Below are positions 59,155 through 64,000 of a DNA stretch of 64,000 bases, piece after piece; the stretch's first letter is position 1, and every line of letters starts with the position of its first letter. The DNA is from Pseudomonadota bacterium (GTDB lineage: Bacteria; Pseudomonadota; Gammaproteobacteria; Burkholderiales; Burkholderiaceae_F). Under the pieces are notes generated by a model. The model had not been told where the DNA came from. It made no database searches and saw only the letters and a list, made by a program, of their open reading frames with translations. Made by a program: the position numbers and the translations under genes. The stretch spans positions 310,001-374,000 of the forward strand of contig JAKOQB010000005.1 in assembly GCA_029778535.1 (NCBI GenBank). The letters are read 5' to 3'.

Positions 59155-61944
59155 GTGAAAGCAACCGATTTATCGAGACCGATCGCCCGCCGCATGGTGA
59201 TGCTGCTGGTCGCCGCGACGCTGGCCGCATGTGGCGCGCAGAGCCCGGAAAGGCTGCTGGCGTCCGCGAAGGAGTACCTCGCCAAGGGCGACAGCAATGC
59301 GGCCGTGATCCAGTTGAAGAACGTGCTGCAGCAGAACCCCGATCAGGGCGAGGCGCGCCTGCTGCTCGGGGGCGCGCTGCTCGACAAGCGCGATTTCGCC
59401 TCGGCGGAGAAGGAACTGCGGCGCGCGCTGGAACTGGGGCAGTCGCCGGACGTCGTGCTGCCGTTGCTGGGCCGCGCGATGATCGAGCAAGGCGAGTTCG
59501 GCAAGCTCGTCAGCGAATTCGGCCAGCGCACGCTGGCCGACGCCGACGCGCAAGCGCGTTTCAGCACGCTGATCGGCGACGCTCATCTGCGCCAGGGCAA
59601 GACCGCGGAAGCCGGCGCGGCTTACGCGGCGGCGCTGAAGGCACGACCCGATTTCGGGCTCGCCCGGCTCGGCCAGGCCTTGCTCGCCGCGATCGGCGGC
59701 AATCGCGACGAGGCGTTGAGGAGCACCGAGGCGGTGATCACCGCATCGCCGAAGCTCGCCGAGGCGTATGCGCTGAAGGCCGAACTTCTCGCCGCGGGCG
59801 GCGCGCGCGCCGAAGCGCGCAAGGCGCTCGAGCTGGCGGTCGATGCCAACGGCGCGTATCTGCCGGCGCGCAAGGCGCTGGCGCAGCAGTTGATCGGCGA
59901 AAAGGCGTTCGATCAGGCCGCGGCACAGATCGAGGCCGCACGCAAGGTCGCGCACGGTGACCTGTCGCTGACCTATCTGCAGGGCACGCTGGAACTGGAG
60001 AAGGGCGAGCTGCAGAAGGCGCGCGACAGCGCCGCGCAGTTGCTCAAGTACGCACCGGAGCACGTGCCGACGCTGGTTCTGGCCGGCGCGGTCGAGCTGC
60101 GCTCGAAGCAGTTCGCCACCGGCGAGGAATACCTGCGCCGCGCGCTCGCGAAGTCGCCCAACCATCCGGTGGCGCGCCGCCTGCTGGTCGGCGCCTATCT
60201 GCAGGAGGGGCAGCCGGCGCGCGCGCTCGAGGCGTTGCAGCCTCTACTCGCGGGCGACGCAGGAAAGGATCCGCGCGTGATGATGCTGGCCGGCGAGACG
60301 TACCTCGCCAACGGCGAGATCAAGCAGGCAGCCGAACTGTTCTCTTCGGCCGCGGCGGCGGAACCCGTGAAGGCAGCAGCGCAGATGCGGCTCGGCCAGC
60401 TCGCGCTCGCGCGCGGCGACACCGACGAGGGCTTCAAGCAGCTCGAATCGGCGGCCGAGCAGGACGCCGGCAACGTCCGCGCCGATCTGGCGCTGATCGC
60501 GGCGCATTTGCGGCGCAACGAGTTCGACAAGGCGATGGCCGCCGCACGCGCGCTCGAAAAGAAACAGCCGAACAATCCGCTGGCGGCGCTGATGCTTGGC
60601 ACGGTCGAAGTCGCGCGCAAGGATCCGGCGGCGGCGCGCAAGCACTTCGACCGGGCGCTGCAGCTGCAGCCGACGTTCCTGCCGGCGGCCGCCGCGCTGG
60701 CCAAGCTCGATCTGGCGGACAAGAAGCCCGACGAAGCGCGCAGGCGCTTCGAGGCCGTGATCGCCAAGGACTCCGGGAACGAAATGGCCTATCTGGGCCT
60801 GGCCGAGGTGATGGCCGTCACGGGCGCGAAGCCGGACGAGATCGCCGCGACGCTGCAGCGCGCGATCAGCGCCAATCCGCAGGCGGTCAACGCGCGCCTC
60901 GGGCTGGTGAATCTGCGCCTGCGCGAACGCAATGCCAAAGCGGCGCTGCAGGCGGCCGAAGAGGCGTCAGCGGCGATGCCGGGCGACCCGCGGGTTCTGG
61001 CTGCCCTTGCCGCGGCGCAGGAAGCGGCGGGCAATGTCAATCAGGCCATCGATTCGCTGAAGAAACTGGCCGCGCTGCAACCGCAGTCGCCGCAGCCGCT
61101 GCTGCAACTGGCCGCGCTGCACGCACGCCGCCAGGAATTCGATGCCGCCATCGATGCGCTGCAGCGCGCGCAGCGCGTCGCGCCGGACGACAAGAACATC
61201 CGCGCGAATCTGGTCGGCATGTACGTGCGCAATGGCCGGTTCGACGATGCGCTGAAGGAAACGAAGGCGATGCAGGCCAAGGAGCCGAAGTTCGCCGGCG
61301 GCTTTGCGCTGGAGGGCGACGTGCGGGCCGCGCAGAAGAACTGGGCCGAGGCCGAGCGCGCGTATCGCGAGGCGCTGAAGCTCGAGCCGCAGGCCGGCCG
61401 CGTCGCCGCGCAGTTGCATTCGGCGCTGCAGGCGGCAGGCAGGGCGGGCGACGCCGATGCGTTTGCGCGCAAGTGGCTGGCCGATCATCCGAAGGACGCC
61501 GCGATGCGGATGTACATGGCGGATCGCGCGCTGATAGCGAAGAACAGGAAGACCGCATTCGGCCTGTACCAGGAGGTGATCGCGCTGGATCCGAACAATG
61601 CGGTCGCGCTGAACAACCTCGCGGTCGTCGCCGGGGATCTCGGCGACGCGCGCGCGATCGGCTATGCCGAACGCGCGCTGAAGCTGGTGCCGAACAACGC
61701 GGCGCTGCTGGATACGCTGGGGACGCTGCTGGTCAACAAGGGCGACGTGCAGAAAGGATTCGAGTACCTGGACCGGGCGCGCGTACTGGCGCCCGACGTC
61801 GGGGTGCTGCGCCTGAACTATGCGAAAGCGCTGATCAAGGCCGGACGCAAGGACGAGGCCCGCAAGGAACTCGAAAGCCTGAAGGCGGCGGCGGGCACCT
61901 TTGCCGGAAAGGACGAGGTCGACGGCCTGCTCAAATCGCTTTGA
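59155..61944 (+). CDS. prsT: PrsT-like TPR-repeat lipoprotein (PEP-CTERM system)
   Basis: This 929-residue protein starts at the GTG at 59155. A signal peptide ends in the lipobox TLAAC. The rest is about twenty-four TPR helices pairs: units such as ASAKEYLAKGDSNAAVIQLK, AMIEQGEFGKLVSEFGQR and AYREALKLEPQAGRVAAQL occur along the whole length. The family is known from exosortase A loci directly after prsK-prsR, and is thought to scaffold envelope assembly. It is the last gene before a perfect hairpin at 61958-61982. Confidence 0.92.
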   Translation: MKATDLSRPIARRMVMLLVAATLAACGAQSPERLLASAKEYLAKGDSNAAVIQLKNVLQQNPDQGEARLLLGGALLDKRDFASAEKELRRALELGQSPDVVLPLLGRAMIEQGEFGKLVSEFGQRTLADADAQARFSTLIGDAHLRQGKTAEAGAAYAAALKARPDFGLARLGQALLAAIGGNRDEALRSTEAVITASPKLAEAYALKAELLAAGGARAEARKALELAVDANGAYLPARKALAQQLIGEKAFDQAAAQIEAARKVAHGDLSLTYLQGTLELEKGELQKARDSAAQLLKYAPEHVPTLVLAGAVELRSKQFATGEEYLRRALAKSPNHPVARRLLVGAYLQEGQPARALEALQPLLAGDAGKDPRVMMLAGETYLANGEIKQAAELFSSAAAAEPVKAAAQMRLGQLALARGDTDEGFKQLESAAEQDAGNVRADLALIAAHLRRNEFDKAMAAARALEKKQPNNPLAALMLGTVEVARKDPAAARKHFDRALQLQPTFLPAAAALAKLDLADKKPDEARRRFEAVIAKDSGNEMAYLGLAEVMAVTGAKPDEIAATLQRAISANPQAVNARLGLVNLRLRERNAKAALQAAEEASAAMPGDPRVLAALAAAQEAAGNVNQAIDSLKKLAALQPQSPQPLLQLAALHARRQEFDAAIDALQRAQRVAPDDKNIRANLVGMYVRNGRFDDALKETKAMQAKEPKFAGGFALEGDVRAAQKNWAEAERAYREALKLEPQAGRVAAQLHSALQAAGRAGDADAFARKWLADHPKDAAMRMYMADRALIAKNRKTAFGLYQEVIALDPNNAVALNNLAVVAGDLGDARAIGYAERALKLVPNNAALLDTLGTLLVNKGDVQKGFEYLDRARVLAPDVGVLRLNYAKALIKAGRKDEARKELESLKAAAGTFAGKDEVDGLLKSL

Positions 61945-61957
61945 GCGGCGGACGCGT

Positions 61958-61982
61958 CGCCGACGCGCGGATCGCGTCGGCG
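61958..61982 (+). terminator. Perfect hairpin after prsT
   Basis: CGCCGACGCG at 61958-61967 pairs perfectly with CGCGTCGGCG at 61973-61982 across a 5-base loop. No T-tract follows, so termination would not be classical; it may mark the 3-prime end of the prsKRT transcript. Confidence 0.4.
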
Positions 61983-62020
61983 CTCGCGCCGGGCGCAACC
62001 AGTTCAGTTGGACATCGAGA

Positions 62021-62030
62021 GAGGAAGAGG
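62021..62030 (+). promoter_or_regulatory. Ribosome binding site for the TviB-like gene
   Basis: GAGGAAGAGG lies 7 bases before the ATG at 62038 and selects it over an in-frame TTG at 62008. Confidence 0.65.
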
Positions 62031-62037
62031 GATCATC

Positions 62038-63318
62038 ATGACCGTTGTTGCAGTCGTCGGGCTCGGCTATGTCGGCCTGCCTCTGGCCGTTGAGTTCGGC
62101 AAGCACTTCCGCACCCTCGGCTTCGATCTGTCGGAGAAGAAGATCGAGGCCTATCGCCGCCACGTCGATCCGACCGGCGAGGTCAGCTCCGAGAGCCTGA
62201 AGGCCGCCACCAAGCTGGCCGTGAGCACGGATCCGGCGACGCTGAAGGAGGCTGACTTCGTCGTGGTCGCGGTGCCGACGCCGATCGACGACGCCCACAA
62301 CCCGGATTTCACGCCGCTGGTCGGCGCCAGCGAGGCGGTCGGGCGCAATCTGCGGCCCGGGGCGACGATCGTCTACGAATCGACGGTGTATCCGGGAGCG
62401 ACCGAGGAGGTCTGCATCCCGATCATCGAACGGCATTCGGGACTGAAGTGGAAGAAGGACTTCTTCGTCGGCTACTCGCCCGAGCGCATCAATCCGGGCG
62501 ACCGCGAACACACGCTGACGCGGATCACCAAGGTGGTTTCGGGCGATACGCCCGAGACGCTGGAGCGGGTCGCGCAGGTGTACGGCACCGTGATCGAGGC
62601 GGGCGTGTTCAAGGCCTCGAGCATCAAGGTCGCGGAAGCGGCCAAGGTGATCGAGAACACCCAGCGCGACCTGAACATCGCGCTGATGAACGAGCTGTCG
62701 CTGATCTTCCATCGCATCGGCATCGACACGCTTGAGGTGCTGCAGGCGGCGGGCACCAAGTGGAATTTCCTGCCGTTCCGCCCCGGACTGGTCGGCGGGC
62801 ATTGCATCGGTGTCGATCCGTACTACCTGACGCACAAGGCGGACAAGCTCGGCTATCACCCGCAGGTGATCCTCGCCGGCCGGCGCATCAACGACGGCAT
62901 GGGCAAGTTCGTCGCCGAGCAGACGGTCAAGCAGATGATCCAGGCCGGCTTCCCGGTCAAGGGCTCGCACGTGATCGTGCTCGGCCTGACCTTCAAGGAG
63001 AACTGCCCGGACCTGCGCAACTCGAAGGTCATCGACGTGATCCGCGAACTGGAGTCCTACGGCGTGACCGTGCACGTGCACGATCCGGTCGCGGCGCCGG
63101 AAGAGGCGCGACACGAATACGGCGTCGAGCTGATTCCGTGGGAGCACCTGCCGAAGGCCAACGCGATCGTCGCCGCGGTGGCGCACGATCGGTTCAGGCA
63201 GCGGCCGCTGGATGACTTCGTCGCCAAGCTGACCGCGGGCGGCCTGTACGTCGACGTGAAGTGCAACGCCGACGCGCAGGCGCTGCGCAGCCGCGGCATC
63301 CAGGTCTGGCGCCTTTGA
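62038..63318 (+). CDS. tviB: TviB/WbpA-like UDP-N-acetylhexosamine 6-dehydrogenase
   Basis: This 426-residue protein has the loop [18 protein letters not shown] and the catalytic C256 in [16 protein letters not shown], which is typical of the TviB/VipA/WbpA branch rather than Ugd. [20 protein letters not shown] is another branch marker. It oxidises UDP-GlcNAc or UDP-GalNAc to the uronic acid. It is followed with a one-base overlap by a TviC/WbpP-like epimerase, the same order as in Vi-antigen loci. Together they would give UDP-GalNAcA-type sugars. Confidence 0.92.
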   Translation: MTVVAVVGLGYVGLPLAVEFGKHFRTLGFDLSEKKIEAYRRHVDPTGEVSSESLKAATKLAVSTDPATLKEADFVVVAVPTPIDDAHNPDFTPLVGASEAVGRNLRPGATIVYESTVYPGATEEVCIPIIERHSGLKWKKDFFVGYSPERINPGDREHTLTRITKVVSGDTPETLERVAQVYGTVIEAGVFKASSIKVAEAAKVIENTQRDLNIALMNELSLIFHRIGIDTLEVLQAAGTKWNFLPFRPGLVGGHCIGVDPYYLTHKADKLGYHPQVILAGRRINDGMGKFVAEQTVKQMIQAGFPVKGSHVIVLGLTFKENCPDLRNSKVIDVIRELESYGVTVHVHDPVAAPEEARHEYGVELIPWEHLPKANAIVAAVAHDRFRQRPLDDFVAKLTAGGLYVDVKCNADAQALRSRGIQVWRL

Positions 63319-64000
63319 TGTCCTGGCTGAACGAGCTTGCGCCGGCGCTGCGCGCGCAACCGCGCCGCTGGCTGATCACGGGAAGCGCCGGGTTCATCGG
63401 CTCGCACCTGCTCGAAACGCTGCTGCGCCTGGAGCAGCGCGTGATCAGCATCGACAACTTCGCCACCGGGCATCGGCGCAATCTGGACGAGGTGCGCGCG
63501 CTCGTGGGGGAAGCGGCGTGGCGGCGCCATGAATTCGTCGAAGGCGACATCGTCGATGTGGGCACCTGCCGCAGCGTCTGCCGCGACGTCGACATCGTGT
63601 TGCATCAGGCCGCGCTCGGGTCGGTGCCGCGCTCGATCGCCGATCCGCTGGCCACGCACGCGGCCAACGCGACCGGCTTCATCAACGTGCTGGCCGCGGC
63701 CAAGGACGCCGGCGCGCGGCGCTTCGTGTACGCGGCGTCGAGCTCGACCTACGGCGATCATCCCGGGCTGCCGAAGGTCGAGGATGTGATCGGCCGGCCG
63801 TTGTCGCCGTATGCCGCGACCAAGTACCTGAACGAGCTGTATGCCGACGTGTTCGCGCGCTGCTACGGCACCGAGGCGATCGGCCTGCGGTATTTCAACG
63901 TCTTCGGCCCGCGGCAGGACCCCGACGGACCGTACGCGGCGGTGATCCCGCGCTGGGCGCGCGCGATGCTGGCGGCGCAGCCTTGCGTCATCAACGGCGA
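63318..64000 (+). CDS. TviC/WbpP-like UDP-GlcNAc(A) 4-epimerase (3-prime end beyond window)
   Basis: The ATG at 63318 overlaps the stop of the dehydrogenase gene (TGATG). The frame is open to the window edge, giving 227 codons. The cofactor loop is [18 protein letters not shown], the dinucleotide-binding turn is [17 protein letters not shown], and [14 protein letters not shown] with [12 protein letters not shown] holds the catalytic Ser and Yxxx[21 protein letters not shown] is typical of WbpP/TviC enzymes that act on UDP-GlcNAc or UDP-GlcNAcA. The C-terminal substrate-binding part lies outside. Confidence 0.9.
   Translation, partial: MSWLNELAPALRAQPRRWLITGSAGFIGSHLLETLLRLEQRVISIDNFATGHRRNLDEVRALVGEAAWRRHEFVEGDIVDVGTCRSVCRDVDIVLHQAALGSVPRSIADPLATHAANATGFINVLAAAKDAGARRFVYAASSSTYGDHPGLPKVEDVIGRPLSPYAATKYLNELYADVFARCYGTEAIGLRYFNVFGPRQDPDGPYAAVIPRWARAMLAAQPCVING

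Noticed and set aside
60967-63186. Open frame of 739 codons on the minus strand
   Set aside because: It is antisense to prsT and the TviB-like gene. Composition is Arg/His-rich with no recognisable motif, as expected from high-GC third-position bias.

Overview
The window is a dense, high-GC stretch of bacterial chromosome, almost certainly from a betaproteobacterium. It is taken up almost entirely by one very large surface-polysaccharide (exopolysaccharide or O-antigen-like) biosynthesis locus. Three genes at the right resemble the PrsK histidine kinase, the PrsR sigma-54 activator and the PrsT TPR lipoprotein. The O-glycosylation ligase, the stp1-like and stp2-like glycosyltransferases, the asparagine synthases, the AMP ligase with carrier protein and the PEP-CTERM-type sugar phosphotransferase are all families known from exosortase A (PEP-CTERM) loci. 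No exosortase gene, PEP-CTERM protein or Wza/Wzc-type export gene was found inside the window, so those would have to lie outside it. No tRNA, rRNA, CRISPR array or transposase was seen.

Layout. (A) <1-4189, minus: an asparagine-synthase homologue without the glutaminase cysteine, a type III PLP decarboxylase and a CapK-type adenylating enzyme (cut by the window edge). (B) 4379-10120, plus: exported TPR protein, three glycosyltransferases and an O-antigen-ligase-like polymerase. (C) 10124-12888, minus: stp2-like glycosyltransferase and a formyltransferase-deacetylase fusion. (D) 13106-29516, plus: Wzx-type flippase, methyltransferase-like protein, glycosyltransferase and AsnB, then an alpha/alpha-toroid protein, a second AsnB and a remarkable acyl/amide cassette. 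That cassette holds two carrier proteins, an AMP ligase, a NAD-synthase-like enzyme, an AAC(3)-like acyltransferase, KAS III, FabG, FabZ and a FabL-like enoyl reductase. (E) 29711-31417, plus: a proline-rich FnIII lipoprotein and an exported beta-sandwich-like protein. (F) 31573-47966, minus: second flippase, a membrane protein with a duplicated cysteine-rich module, two GT2 enzymes, a CDP-deoxysugar cassette, a HAD-UbiA / SMR / GT-C set and a beta-helix lipoprotein. (G) 48209-64000, plus: UDP-glucose dehydrogenase, UDP-glucuronate 4-epimerase, a giant VanZ-polymerase fusion, the initiating sugar phosphotransferase, prsK-prsR-prsT, a TviB-type dehydrogenase and a TviC/WbpP-type epimerase cut by the right edge.

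How it fits together (inference). Region G makes uronic-acid precursors and starts the lipid-linked unit. The many GT4 and GT2 enzymes extend it with UDP- and CDP-sugars, two flippases export it, and two Wzy/WaaL-like proteins polymerise or transfer it. The acyl/amide cassette plausibly builds a short carrier-bound acyl group for decorating the glycan. The UbiA/SMR/GT-C set may supply a separate polyprenyl-phosphate pentose donor. PrsK/PrsR would give two-component, sigma-54-dependent control. Gene starts were chosen from family N-termini, overlapping stop/start codons and Shine-Dalgarno sequences; many are GTG.
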